A DNA stretch of 32,583 bases from Hyphomicrobiales bacterium (GTDB lineage: Bacteria > Pseudomonadota > Alphaproteobacteria > Rhizobiales > Xanthobacteraceae): NCBI GenBank assembly GCA_023269635.1, contig JAHFPN010000011.1:1-32583 (forward strand), in the 5' to 3' direction. The position numbers were made by a program, and so were the translations under genes. Below the pieces are notes generated by a model. That model did not search any database. It saw only the letters and a program-made list of their open reading frames with translations, and was not told where the DNA came from. This document shows, one piece after another, positions 1 to 9,273 of this stretch; the stretch's first letter is position 1, and every line of letters begins with the position of its first letter.

Positions 1-30
1 TACTCAGCACGGACTAACCAAACCGGCCAC

Positions 31-64
31 GAATCGTATATGCGGGGCCGCGAATCTGTGATTC
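31..64. promoter_or_regulatory. Cluster of three GANTC sites upstream of the HU-like gene
   Basis: GAATC occurs at 31-35 and 52-56 and GATTC at 60-64. The last two form an inverted repeat with a three-base spacer. GANTC is the recognition sequence of the alphaproteobacterial cell-cycle methylase CcrM. Three sites in 34 bases is well above what a GC-rich sequence should give by chance. They lie 32-65 bases before the probable start of the HU-like gene, so a promoter role is possible. That role is inferred. Confidence 0.4.
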
Positions 65-95
65 CAACGCCCAAGTCATGGATAGGGGATCGCCC

Positions 96-395
96 ATGGC
101 AGCCACCTCGCCGAAAGCCGCGACCGTCACGCTCAAGCATCTCGCCGCCGACCTCGCCGAAAAGCACAAGATCGCGAAGAAGCAGGCCGAGACCATCCTG
201 AACGACCTCGTCGATCTGATTACCGCCCAGCTCAAGAAGGGCACCCGCGTCCGCATGGTCGGCCTCGGCATCCTGCAGGTCCGGAATCGCGCCGCCCGCA
301 TGGGCCGCAACCCGGCCACCGGCGCGCCGATCCAGATCAAGGCGAGCAAGAAGGTCGCCTTCCGCGCCGCCAAGGAACTGAAGGAAGCGGTCTAA
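96..395 (+). CDS. HU-family DNA-binding protein (second HU-like paralogue)
   Basis: This is a small basic nucleoid protein of 99 residues. HU proteins dimerise, bend DNA and help compact the chromosome. The sequence shows the HU layout: an alpha-helical N-terminal half, a KGTRVRMVGLGIL strand region where HupB has GFGSF, and the arm with RNPATG, whose proline intercalates into DNA in known HU proteins. It ends in the family-typical AAKELKEAV. An in-frame ATG lies at 78, but the ATG at 96 is preferred because AGGGGAT at 84-90 sits at ribosome-binding distance. It diverges from the HupB encoded at 766-1041 and has a lysine-rich N-terminal extension. It could be a specialised nucleoid protein rather than a housekeeping HU. 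The family is clear; the specific role is unknown. Confidence 0.85.
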   Translation: MAATSPKAATVTLKHLAADLAEKHKIAKKQAETILNDLVDLITAQLKKGTRVRMVGLGILQVRNRAARMGRNPATGAPIQIKASKKVAFRAAKELKEAV

Positions 396-449
396 GTCTC
401 CACGAGCTGACGCTACGGCTGCGCCCGATCGCGGGCGGCCTGCGCGTTC

Positions 450-477
450 GCCCGCCTTCGCTAAAGCTACGGCGGGC
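450..477. repeat. GC-rich palindromic repeat copy 1
   Basis: GCCCGCC (450-456) pairs with GGCGGGC (471-477) around the core TTCGCTAAAGCTAC. The same core in near-identical form recurs at 526-555. Repeats of this CCGCCTTCGCTAAAGC type are, to my recollection, frequent between genes in Bradyrhizobium-related genomes. It may terminate transcription of the upstream HU-like gene or be a REP-like element. Confidence 0.6.
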
Positions 478-525
478 AGCGCTCGCGCTAGGCTGGCTTG
501 CCAACCGAAGCTGCGAAGCGCCAGC

Positions 526-555
526 TGTCCGCCTTCGCTAAGGCTTCGGCGGACA
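526..555. repeat. GC-rich palindromic repeat copy 2
   Basis: TGTCCGCC (526-533) pairs perfectly with GGCGGACA (548-555) around TTCGCTAAGGCTTC. The core matches copy 1 at 450-477 with few changes, and the stem differs by compensating substitutions (GCCCGCC versus TGTCCGCC). This suggests a repeat family maintained as a hairpin. Confidence 0.6.
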
Positions 556-557
556 AC

Positions 558-580
558 CCTCCGCTGCTTCGCAGCGGAGG
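558..580 (-). terminator. Perfect 10-bp hairpin just 3' of tRNA-Val
   Basis: CCTCCGCTGC (558-567) and GCAGCGGAGG (571-580) form a perfect 10-bp stem with a TTC loop. It begins four bases after the 3' end of the tRNA-Val gene on the minus strand. Position and strength suggest a terminator or processing signal. There is no T-run, so it is not a textbook intrinsic terminator. Confidence 0.5.
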
Positions 581-584
581 TCGG

Positions 585-657
585 TGGGCGGTGACGGGAT
601 CGAACCGCCGACCTTCTCGGTGTAAACGAGACGCTCTACCAGCTGAGCTAACCGCCC
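585..657 (-). tRNA. tRNA-Val (anticodon TAC)
   Basis: Read on the minus strand, the sequence folds as a complete 73-base cloverleaf. The acceptor stem is GGGCGGT with ACCGCCC, the D arm contains AGCTGGTA, the anticodon stem is TCTCG/CGAGA with loop TTTACAC giving anticodon TAC, and the T loop is TTCGATC. The discriminator base is A and CCA is not encoded. It lies directly downstream of hupB on the same strand, a common arrangement in Hyphomicrobiales. Confidence 0.96.
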
Positions 658-664
658 TACCTGA

Positions 665-694
665 GCATTAGCGCCGCTCGCCTTCTCTGCGCAA
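665..694 (-). promoter_or_regulatory. Probable tRNA-Val promoter
   Basis: On the minus strand TTGCGC (694-689) is followed after 18 bases by TAATGC (670-665), and the tRNA begins eight bases further on at 657. The -35 box resembles those proposed for the other two tRNA genes of this window. It sits just past the hupB terminator, so the tRNA is probably transcribed on its own. Confidence 0.45.
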
Positions 695-700
695 TGTCAG

Positions 701-735
701 CAAAAACGAATGCTCCCGCCGAATGGGCGGGAGCA
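701..735 (-). terminator. Intrinsic terminator of hupB
   Basis: TGCTCCCGCC (711-720) and GGCGGGAGCA (726-735) form a perfect 10-bp stem with a five-base loop. On the minus strand it is followed by TTCGTTTTTG, a U-tract at 706-702. It lies about 30 bases past the hupB stop codon and is a convincing rho-independent terminator. Confidence 0.88.
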
Positions 736-765
736 TGAAACGACCGCGCTGCGGCTCAAACAGCG

Positions 766-1041
766 TCAGATATTGACCGCTTCCTTCAAGCCCTTGCCGG
801 CGGAGAACTTCGGCGCCTTCGACGCCGGGATTTGCACGGGCTCGCCGGTGCGCGGGTTGCGCCCCTCGCGGGCCGCGCGATTGACGACGGTGAAGCTGCC
901 AAACCCGATGAGTTTCACCTCGTCGCCGCGCTTGAGCGCGCCGGTGATGATGTCGAACGTCGCGTCCACCGCCGACGCGGCAGAGGTCTTGGTCAGTTTC
1001 GCCGTATCCGCGACTGCGGAGATCAGCTCATTCTTGGTCAT
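766..1041 (-). CDS. hupB: DNA-binding protein HU-beta
   Basis: Histone-like HU protein of 91 residues, the usual family length. It starts MTKNELISAVA, contains the GFGSF turn and the DNA-contacting arm with RNPRTGEPVQIPAS, and ends SAGKGLKEAVNI. It binds and bends DNA as a dimer and acts in replication, recombination and nucleoid packing. The ATG is preceded by AGAAGGA eight bases upstream. It follows lon, the conserved lon-hupB order of many proteobacteria, but a strong hairpin between the two genes and a rich upstream region argue for its own promoter. That region holds a CtrA-type box and five GANTC sites, suggesting cell-cycle timing. Identification is firm. Confidence 0.96.
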   Translation of the reverse strand: MTKNELISAVADTAKLTKTSAASAVDATFDIITGALKRGDEVKLIGFGSFTVVNRAAREGRNPRTGEPVQIPASKAPKFSAGKGLKEAVNI

Positions 1042-1075
1042 CGGACGGATCCTTCTGTGGCCTCGGAAACCGTTG

Positions 1076-1180
1076 GATTCACTGCGAATCTCCGGCGAAT
1101 CACCGGAAGCGCTGGTAGAATCACGCTTTGCCGGGCAATTGCAAGTCCGATCCGCGGCAAACCCGCGCCGTTGTTGAGTC
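1076..1180. promoter_or_regulatory. Cluster of five GANTC (CcrM) sites in the hupB upstream region
   Basis: GANTC occurs at 1076-1080, 1086-1090, 1097-1101, 1118-1122 and 1176-1180. The first two form an inverted repeat GATTC-ACTGC-GAATC. At about 65% GC roughly one site per 300 bases is expected, so five in 105 bases is strong enrichment. CcrM-methylated promoters of this kind are known to couple transcription to replication in alphaproteobacteria. The site at 1118 overlaps a weak candidate -10 of hupB (TTGCAA, 17 bases, ATTCTA on the minus strand). Confidence 0.55.
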
Positions 1181-1195
1181 TTCGGGGGGTCAGAG

Positions 1196-1212
1196 GTTAA
1201 CGATCGGTTAAC
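1196..1212. promoter_or_regulatory. CtrA-type binding site upstream of hupB
   Basis: GTTAAC (1196-1201) and GTTAAC (1207-1212) are separated by GATCG, giving TTAA-N7-TTAAC at 1197-1212. This matches the full consensus of the cell-cycle regulator CtrA, TTAA-N7-TTAA(C). It lies 155-170 bases upstream of the hupB ATG, beside five GANTC sites. I found no second full match in the other intergenic regions. CtrA control is inferred from this. Confidence 0.6.
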
Positions 1213-1275
1213 GCGCCCGGCGTCCGAAAATTGGCCGACCGGCCTAAGGCACTGTCCGAGAACTCAAATCTCGAA

Positions 1276-1303
1276 ACTAGAGCGGCCGCCCTTGGGCGGC
1301 CGC
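1276..1303 (-). terminator. Hairpin downstream of lon
   Basis: GCGGCCGCCC (1282-1291) and GGGCGGCCGC (1294-1303) form a perfect 10-bp GC stem with a TT spacer, about 50 bases past the lon stop codon on the minus strand. Only a short T-poor tail (TCTAGTTTCG) follows, so termination is likely but not textbook. Confidence 0.6.
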
Positions 1304-1354
1304 GTTCTCACTGGTTTGCGAAATAAGATTGCGCGATGGCGCCGGGCCTCAAGC

Positions 1355-3784
<2,430 letters not shown>

Positions 3785-3862
3785 GCGGTCCTGTTCTTTC
3801 CGCCTGGCCGGCGTGAATCGCCGGGTTCGGCAAACCTATACGCTTTTTTCGACCCCCGGCCT

Positions 3863-3876
3863 TAGACCTAGATCAA
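3863..3876. promoter_or_regulatory. FNR/FixK-like half-perfect box upstream of lon
   Basis: TAGACCTAGATCAA matches the FNR/FixK consensus TTGAT-N4-ATCAA at eight of ten positions, with one perfect half-site. It lies about 80 bases upstream of the lon start. The same T(A/G)GAC-N4-ATCAA form occurs upstream of the multicopper oxidase gene. One match of this quality can arise by chance. Confidence 0.22.
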
Positions 3877-3964
3877 GTTCGTGTAACGGCCGGGGCCATT
3901 CGGCCCATACCTAGTGCTCCCCCCTGCCGTTTCAAGGCTTTGTGCGCCCCCCGACCGGGGCGGA

Positions 3965-5233
3965 TCAGGCGCCCTTGGCGGTAGCCGCCTCGGCCGCACG
4001 GTCGGCGTAGATGTAGAGCGGCCGGGCGCCGCCCTCGATCACCTCGCGGCTGATCACCACTTCCTGCACCCCCTCGAGGCTCGGCAGGTCGAACATGGTG
4101 TCGAGCAGCGTGCCCTCCATGATCGAGCGCAACCCACGCGCGCCGGTCTTGCGCTCGATCGCCTTCCGGGCGATGGCGCCGAGCGCCTCTTCGTGGATCG
4201 AGAGGTCGACGTTCTCCATCTCGAACAGGCGCTGGAACTGCTTGACCAGCGCGTTCTTGGGCTCGGTCAGGATGCGCTTGAGCGCGATCTCGTCGAGGTC
4301 CTCAAGCGTCGCGATCACCGGCAAGCGGCCGATGAACTCGGGGATCAGGCCGTATTTCAGGAGATCCGCGGGCTCGACGTCGCGGAAGATCTCGCCGGGC
4401 TTCCGGTCCTCGGCCGCCGCCACATGCGCGCCGAAGCCGATCGAGGTGCCGCGCCCGCGCGCCGAGATGATCTTCTCCAAGCCCGCGAAAGCGCCGCCGC
4501 AGACGAACAGGATATTGGTGGTGTCGACCTGCAGGAATTCCTGCTGCGGATGCTTGCGGCCGCCCTGCGGCGGCACGCTCGCGACCGTGCCTTCCATGAT
4601 TTTCAGGAGCGCCTGCTGCACGCCCTCACCCGACACGTCGCGGGTGATCGAGGGGTTGTCGGACTTGCGGCTGATCTTGTCGATCTCGTCGATATAGACG
4701 ATGCCGCGCTGCGCGCGCTCGACGTTGTAGTCGGCGGCCTGCAGCAGCTTCAAGATGATGTTCTCCACGTCCTCGCCCACGTAACCGGCTTCGGTCAGCG
4801 TGGTGGCGTCGGCCATGGTGAAGGGGACGTCGAGGATGCGCGCGAGCGTCTGCGCGAGCAACGTCTTGCCCGAGCCGGTGGGCCCGATCAGCAGAATGTT
4901 CGATTTGGCGAGCTCGACGTCGTTATGCTTGGTCGCGTGATTGAGCCGCTTGTAGTGGTTGTGCACCGCGACCGAGAGCACCTTCTTGGCGTGGTCCTGG
5001 CCGATCACGTAGTCGTCGAGAACCTTGCGGATTTCCTTCGGGGTCGGGATGCCGTCGCGCGACTTCACCAGCGAGGATTTGTTCTCCTCGCGGATGATAT
5101 CCATGCAGAGCTCGACGCACTCGTCGCAAATGAACACGGTCGGCCCGGCAATAAGCTTCCGCACCTCGTGCTGGCTCTTGCCGCAGAACGAGCAATAGAG
5201 CGTGTTCTTGCTGTCGCCGCCGACCTTGCTCAT
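3965..5233 (-). CDS. clpX: ATP-dependent Clp protease ATP-binding subunit ClpX
   Basis: AAA+ unfoldase that recognises substrates, unfolds them with ATP and threads them into ClpP. It has 422 residues, the standard length. The N-terminal zinc-binding domain has its four cysteines at 14, 17, 36 and 39 (CSFC and CDEC). Walker A is GPTGSGKT at 117-124, Walker B is [10 protein letters not shown], and the pore loop GYVGED is present. A ribosome-binding GGAG lies six bases before the ATG with ACAGGA following. It lies 199 bases downstream of clpP on the same strand, with a hairpin in the gap, so it may be read both from clpP and from its own promoter. In alphaproteobacteria ClpXP degrades CtrA and other cell-cycle regulators. 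Identification is certain. Confidence 0.98.
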   Translation of the reverse strand: MSKVGGDSKNTLYCSFCGKSQHEVRKLIAGPTVFICDECVELCMDIIREENKSSLVKSRDGIPTPKEIRKVLDDYVIGQDHAKKVLSVAVHNHYKRLNHATKHNDVELAKSNILLIGPTGSGKTLLAQTLARILDVPFTMADATTLTEAGYVGEDVENIILKLLQAADYNVERAQRGIVYIDEIDKISRKSDNPSITRDVSGEGVQQALLKIMEGTVASVPPQGGRKHPQQEFLQVDTTNILFVCGGAFAGLEKIISARGRGTSIGFGAHVAAAEDRKPGEIFRDVEPADLLKYGLIPEFIGRLPVIATLEDLDEIALKRILTEPKNALVKQFQRLFEMENVDLSIHEEALGAIARKAIERKTGARGLRSIMEGTLLDTMFDLPSLEGVQEVVISREVIEGGARPLYIYADRAAEAATAKGA

Positions 5234-5349
5234 TCCTGTCTCCGTGGCCTCCAGGGGGTTCCCGGCCGAAGCACCCGCGAAGCTCTAGCCTAGCGAAGCA
5301 TGCTATCGGCCGGGGGATCAAGAATTCATTAACGCTACCGTGAGCCAAC

Positions 5350-5365
5350 CCGGGACCTGTCCCGG
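5350..5365 (-). terminator. Hairpin between clpP and clpX
   Basis: CCGGGA (5350-5355) and TCCCGG (5360-5365) form a short GC stem with a four-base loop, about 70 bases past the clpP stop. No T-tract follows on the minus strand. It may attenuate read-through into clpX or stabilise the clpP message. The rest of the 199-base gap shows nothing I can name. Confidence 0.35.
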
Positions 5366-5432
5366 ACCGCCCCTCAGCCAAGCAAACCCAGTGCCGGCCA
5401 CAATTCTTCCCTTGTGACCGGAAGTCGCAGCC

Positions 5433-6116
5433 TCAGTCCTTGGTGGCGTCGCCGCTCGGCGGCCGTTTTGCGATGACGCCGTCGATCAGACCGAACGCCT
5501 TGGCTGATTCGCCGCTCATGAACTTGTCCCGCTCCAGAGCGTCCTCGATCACTTTCAAGGACTGACCCGTATGCTTGACGTAGATCTCGTTCAGCCGGGT
5601 CTTCAGCGCAAGGATCTCCTGAGCTTGCAACATGATGTCGGTGGCCTGGCCCTGGAAGCCGCCCGAGGGCTGGTGCACCATGATGCGCGCGTTCGGCAGC
5701 ACGAATCGCGATCCCTTCTCGCCGGCGGCCAACAGCAGCGAGCCCATGGACGCGGCCTGGCCCACGCACAGCGTCGAGACCGGCGGACGAACGAACTGCA
5801 TGGTGTCGTAGATCGCGAGCCCCGAGGTCACCATCCCGCCCGGCGAGTTGATGTACATCGAGATTTCTTTCTTGGGATTGTCGGCCTCGAGGAACAGGAG
5901 CTGCGCCACCACCAGCGAGGCCATGTGGTCCTCGACCGGGCCGGTGATGAAGATGATCCGTTCCTTGAGCAACCGCGAATAGATATCGTACGCGCGCTCG
6001 CCACGGTTGGTCTGTTCGACCACCATGGGGATGAGGTGCTGCATGTAGGTTTCGGCCGGGTCACGCATTCGGTCGGATTCCAGTGCCAGAAATTCGCGAT
6101 TCGCGTATTTCATCAT
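5433..6116 (-). CDS. clpP: ATP-dependent Clp protease proteolytic subunit
   Basis: Serine peptidase that forms the double-heptamer chamber of ClpXP and ClpAP. The catalytic triad is visible at S123 (GQAASMGS), H148 (IMVHQPSGG) and D197 (ERDKF) when numbered from the first ATG of a 227-residue product. Homologues in related bacteria usually begin at the MRDP sequence, residue 17 here (base 6068), which would give 211 residues. The first ATG pair at 6116/6113 has AGG close upstream, while 6068 has only a weak GGAA, so the start is uncertain. The N-terminal extension is removed as a propeptide in some ClpP proteins. The gene lies 29 bases past tig on the same strand, forming the conserved tig-clpP-clpX order. 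Confidence 0.96.
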   Translation of the reverse strand: MMKYANREFLALESDRMRDPAETYMQHLIPMVVEQTNRGERAYDIYSRLLKERIIFITGPVEDHMASLVVAQLLFLEADNPKKEISMYINSPGGMVTSGLAIYDTMQFVRPPVSTLCVGQAASMGSLLLAAGEKGSRFVLPNARIMVHQPSGGFQGQATDIMLQAQEILALKTRLNEIYVKHTGQSLKVIEDALERDKFMSGESAKAFGLIDGVIAKRPPSGDATKD

Positions 6117-6145
6117 AGCCTATCGGCGCGCTGGGCGGCGAAGGG

Positions 6146-7546
6146 CTACTTCTTGCGAACTTTTTCTTTGGCCTTATCCTTACTCTTACCCTTACCCTGC
6201 CCGGGCTGCTCGTCTTGGGCGTAGAGCGCCTCGCGGCTCACCTTCTTCTCGGTGACCTTGGCGAGCTCGAGCACGTAATCCACCACCTTGTCCTCGTAGA
6301 TCGGCGCGCGTAGCGCGGCGAGCGCGTCCGGATTGCGCCGGTACTGCTCGACCACCTGCTGCTCGCGGCCGGGGAATTGCCGCGCGCGCTCGATGACCGC
6401 GCGGGTGAGCTCGTCGTCGCTGACCTTGATGCCGTTCTTCTCGCCGATCTCGGCGATCACCAGCCCGAGCCGCACGCGGCGCTCGGCGATCTTGCGGTAC
6501 TCCTCGCGCGCCTCCTCCTCGGTGGTGTCCTCGTCGGCAAAGGTCCTGCCCGCGCTCTCCAGCTCGCGCTTGGTGGATTCCCACATGCCGGCGAATTCCT
6601 GCTCGGCCAGCGACGGCGGCACCTCGAGCTTGTGGCGGCTGTCGAGCTCGTCGAGCAGCGCGCGCTTCAGCTTGGCGCGCGAGGCCTGCGTATGCCCGCG
6701 AACCAATCGCTCGCGCACCTGCTCCTTGAGCTTGGCGAGCGAGTCGAGGCCGAGAGTCTTGGCGAACGCGTCGTCGATCTTGGTCTCGTTTGCGCCCTCG
6801 ACCGTCTTGGTCGCGACCTCGAACACCGCGTCCTTGCCGGCCAGATGCTCGGCGAGATAATTCTTCGGGAAGGTGACGTTCACCGTCCGCGTCTCGCCGG
6901 GTGCGATCCCGATCAGTTGTTCCTCGAATCCGGGCAGGAACCCGCCCTGCCCGATCACCACCGGCACCTCCTCGGCCGAGCCGCCATCGAACGTCTTGCC
7001 GTCCATCGTGCCCTTGAACGAGACCACGACGCGGTCGCCGTTCTCGGCCTTGCCCTGCTTGGTGGTGAAGGTGCGGTTCTGTTCCGCGATGGTCTTCACC
7101 ATCTCGTCGATTTCCTCCTCGGTCGGCTCGTGCACCGGCCGGGCGAGCGAGATCTCCTTGAAGTTCGTGAGCTCGACCTTGGGCAGGACCTCGATCGCGA
7201 CCGTATAGGCGAGGTCGGCGCGGCCCTCGACCACTTCCTTGACCGCGGCTTCCGCCTGGTCGGCGAGCGTCACGCGCGGCTCGAGCGCGAGGCGAAACCC
7301 GCCATCGCTCACGATCTTGCCGTTCACTTCGGCGATTGCCTGCTCGATCACTTCGCCCATCACCGACTTGCCGTAGATGCGTTTCAGGTGCGGGATCGGC
7401 ACCTTGCCCGGGCGGAAGCCGGCAAGCTGGACCCGATCTTTCAGCGCGGCCAGGCGCTCGACGGCGCGCTTGTCGAGCTCGGCGGCCGGAAACACCACCT
7501 TGTATTCGCGCTTGAGCCCTTCGACGCTGGTCTCCGTGACCTGCAT
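6146..7546 (-). CDS. tig: Trigger factor, ribosome-associated chaperone
   Basis: Peptidyl-prolyl isomerase and chaperone that binds at the ribosomal exit tunnel and shields nascent chains. The 466-residue product starts MQVTETSVEGLKREY. The ribosome-docking signature GFRPGKVP is at residues 43-50. An FKBP-type isomerase domain lies near 165-235 (GDRVVVSFKG, GFLPGFEEQL), followed by the long helical arm domain. The C-terminus is unusually lysine-rich (KGKSKDKAKEKVRKK). The reading frame stays open upstream into tRNA-Leu, but the ATG at 7546 with GAGGAT seven bases upstream is the clear start. The gene begins only 36 bases after the tRNA-Leu 3' end, so the two may share a transcript. Confidence 0.97.
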   Translation of the reverse strand: MQVTETSVEGLKREYKVVFPAAELDKRAVERLAALKDRVQLAGFRPGKVPIPHLKRIYGKSVMGEVIEQAIAEVNGKIVSDGGFRLALEPRVTLADQAEAAVKEVVEGRADLAYTVAIEVLPKVELTNFKEISLARPVHEPTEEEIDEMVKTIAEQNRTFTTKQGKAENGDRVVVSFKGTMDGKTFDGGSAEEVPVVIGQGGFLPGFEEQLIGIAPGETRTVNVTFPKNYLAEHLAGKDAVFEVATKTVEGANETKIDDAFAKTLGLDSLAKLKEQVRERLVRGHTQASRAKLKRALLDELDSRHKLEVPPSLAEQEFAGMWESTKRELESAGRTFADEDTTEEEAREEYRKIAERRVRLGLVIAEIGEKNGIKVSDDELTRAVIERARQFPGREQQVVEQYRRNPDALAALRAPIYEDKVVDYVLELAKVTEKKVSREALYAQDEQPGQGKGKSKDKAKEKVRKK

Positions 7547-7582
7547 GAATCGATCCTCGACGATGGTCTGCCGGGGCGGATC

Positions 7583-7667
7583 TGGTGCGGGCGGAGGGAC
7601 TCGAACCCCCACGACTTGCGTCACGGGAACCTAAATCCCGCGCGTCTACCAATTCCGCCACGCCCGC
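7583..7667 (-). tRNA. tRNA-Leu (anticodon TAG)
   Basis: Read on the minus strand this is an 85-base class II tRNA. The acceptor stem is GCGGGCG with a matching 3' strand, the D loop contains AATTGGTAGA, the anticodon loop is TTTAGGT giving TAG, a long variable arm (GTGACGCAAGTCGT) follows, and the T loop is TTCGAGT. The 3' CCA is encoded (7585-7583). It lies immediately upstream of tig. Confidence 0.96.
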
Positions 7668-7707
7668 GCGCCAAGGCCTGCGTCTGCATTTTCCGGCCGG
7701 GGCCGCG

Positions 7708-7735
7708 GATATAGCACGGCGGCCGGGGGGCGCAA
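7708..7735 (-). promoter_or_regulatory. Probable promoter of tRNA-Leu (and perhaps tig)
   Basis: On the minus strand TTGCGC (7735-7730) and TATATC (7713-7708) are 16 bases apart, about 40 bases before the tRNA 5' end. This resembles the tRNA-Pro promoter (TTGCGC-N17-TATATT). No other promoter is evident before tig, so it may drive both. Confidence 0.5.
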
Positions 7736-7814
7736 AAACAAAGGGCGCGGGCCGCAAACCATTACATAGCTTTAACTAGGCCGCGCATCTCCGCTCGCTT
7801 AATTGGGAATCTCC

Positions 7815-7828
7815 TGGACCAAGATCAA
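7815..7828. promoter_or_regulatory. FNR/FixK-like box upstream of the multicopper oxidase
   Basis: TGGACCAAGATCAA matches TTGAT-N4-ATCAA at eight of ten positions and ends about 34 bases before the multicopper oxidase ATG. Redox control of a copper oxidase would make sense, but the match is imperfect and the call is tentative. Confidence 0.3.
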
Positions 7829-7861
7829 GGCGTTGACGCACTTCGAGGAGGACCTGAGGCC

Positions 7862-9262
7862 ATGCTGAGCCGCCGCCGCTTCCTCGCCGCCGGGATCGCC
7901 GTCGCCGCGGTCCCGCTTCTCCACCCCCGTGTCGCGGCCGCCGCGGACGATTTCCGCACCATCACGCTCAAGCCCGGTAGCGCGCGCCTGCTCGGCCCGG
8001 ACCGGCCGGCGACGCCGATCTGGGGCTATGACGGCAGTGTGCCCGGTCCGACCTTGCGCGTGAAGCGCGGGGAAGAGGTCAGGGTCCGCATCCAGAATGC
8101 GCTCGCGCAGCCGACCTCGGTGCACTGGCACGGCATCCGCATCGACAACCGCATGGACGGCGCCGCCGGCCTCACCCAGGATCCGATCCGGCCCGGCGCG
8201 AGCTTCGACTACCGCTTCACGGCGCCGGACGCCGGCACCTTTTGGTATCACCCCCACTTCAATACGAGCGAGCAGCTCGGCCGCGGCCTCTACGGACTCC
8301 TGATCGTGGACGAAACCGAGCCGGTGGAGGTCGACCGCGACCTCGCCCTCGTGCTCGACGACTGGCGGCTCGACGCCGACGGCCGCGTCCACGAGAGCTT
8401 CGGCAATATGCACGACGCCATGATGGCCGGCCGCTACGGCAATCACTTCACCATCAATGGCAAGTACTTCCCCGAAATCACTGTACGCACGAACGAACGC
8501 CTGCGGCTCCGGCTCTTGAACGTCGCCAATGCGCGCGTGATGCCGGTGCGCATCGGCGGCCACGCTGCCACCGTGGTGGCGGTCGACGGCCAGCCAGCCG
8601 AGCCGTTCGCGCTAGAGCGGGCACGCGCGGTGCTCTCGCCCGGCACGCGCTACGATCTCTTCCTCGACGCGACCCAGGCTCCGGGCTCGAGCGCCGAGGT
8701 CCTGATCGACATCGGCGAGCGCGAGATTCCGGTGGCGCGCCTGGTCTATGAGGCGGGTGAACCCAAGCGGCCGGCCCCGCTGCCTGCGCCGCGGGCGCTG
8801 CCGAAGAATCCCCTGCCCGAAACCATCGACCTGCGGAACGCGGTCCGCATGGAGGTGCCGCTCGAAGGCGGCATGATGGGAATGATGGGCCCGGGCACGA
8901 TGGGTCCCGGGATGATGATGGGCCCGGGGATGACCGGCGCGATCTGGCGGCTCGCCGGCCGCGCTTCCGACGGCCATTCCGGGCAGCCGCTGTTCTCGGT
9001 GAAGCGCGGCCGCTCGGTCGTGCTCGGATTTCCGAACCAGAGCCGTTTCCCGCACGCCATCCACGTGCACGGCCACCATTTCCGCGTGCTCGATGCGCGC
9101 GACGATGGCTGGAAGCCCTGGTGGCAGGACACCGTGCTGATCCTGCCCGAGCGCACCGCCCGCATCGCCTTCGTGGCCGACAATCCGGGGAAATGGATGC
9201 TCCATTGCCACATGATCGAGCATCAGGATTCTGGCATGGCGGCTTGGTTTGAAGTCACATGA
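7862..9262 (+). CDS. Tat-exported multicopper oxidase with Met-rich loop
   Basis: Periplasmic copper oxidase of 466 residues that couples four one-electron oxidations to reduction of O2 to water. A twin-arginine signal peptide opens the protein (SRRRFLAAG), with probable cleavage near the AAA at 25-28. All four copper-ligand motifs are present: HWHG (88-91), WYHPH (128-132), HAIHVHGHH (398-406) and HCHMIEHQDSGM (448-459), with M459 as probable axial type 1 ligand. A Met/Gly segment at 336-357 holds nine methionines, as in copper-tolerance oxidases such as CueO and CopA, which points to cuprous oxidase activity. GAGGAGG lies upstream of the ATG. It stands alone, with no copper ATPase or chaperone beside it. 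Substrate and a CueO label remain inferred. Confidence 0.9.
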   Translation: MLSRRRFLAAGIAVAAVPLLHPRVAAAADDFRTITLKPGSARLLGPDRPATPIWGYDGSVPGPTLRVKRGEEVRVRIQNALAQPTSVHWHGIRIDNRMDGAAGLTQDPIRPGASFDYRFTAPDAGTFWYHPHFNTSEQLGRGLYGLLIVDETEPVEVDRDLALVLDDWRLDADGRVHESFGNMHDAMMAGRYGNHFTINGKYFPEITVRTNERLRLRLLNVANARVMPVRIGGHAATVVAVDGQPAEPFALERARAVLSPGTRYDLFLDATQAPGSSAEVLIDIGEREIPVARLVYEAGEPKRPAPLPAPRALPKNPLPETIDLRNAVRMEVPLEGGMMGMMGPGTMGPGMMMGPGMTGAIWRLAGRASDGHSGQPLFSVKRGRSVVLGFPNQSRFPHAIHVHGHHFRVLDARDDGWKPWWQDTVLILPERTARIAFVADNPGKWMLHCHMIEHQDSGMAAWFEVT

Positions 9263-9273
9263 GTAGCTGTCAC

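Noticed and set aside
14-373. Long minus-strand frame opposite the HU-like gene
   Set aside because: It is a shadow of the HU-like gene; its translation is low-complexity and matches nothing recognisable.
3785-3964. Heat-shock sigma32 promoter for lon
   Set aside because: CTTGATC occurs, but no matching -10 at a suitable spacing was found.
3914-5293. 459-codon plus-strand frame opposite clpX
   Set aside because: Shadow of clpX, which has every family motif.
7547-7624. N-terminal extension of trigger factor through tRNA-Leu
   Set aside because: These codons read the tRNA sequence; the ATG at 7546 has a proper ribosome-binding site.
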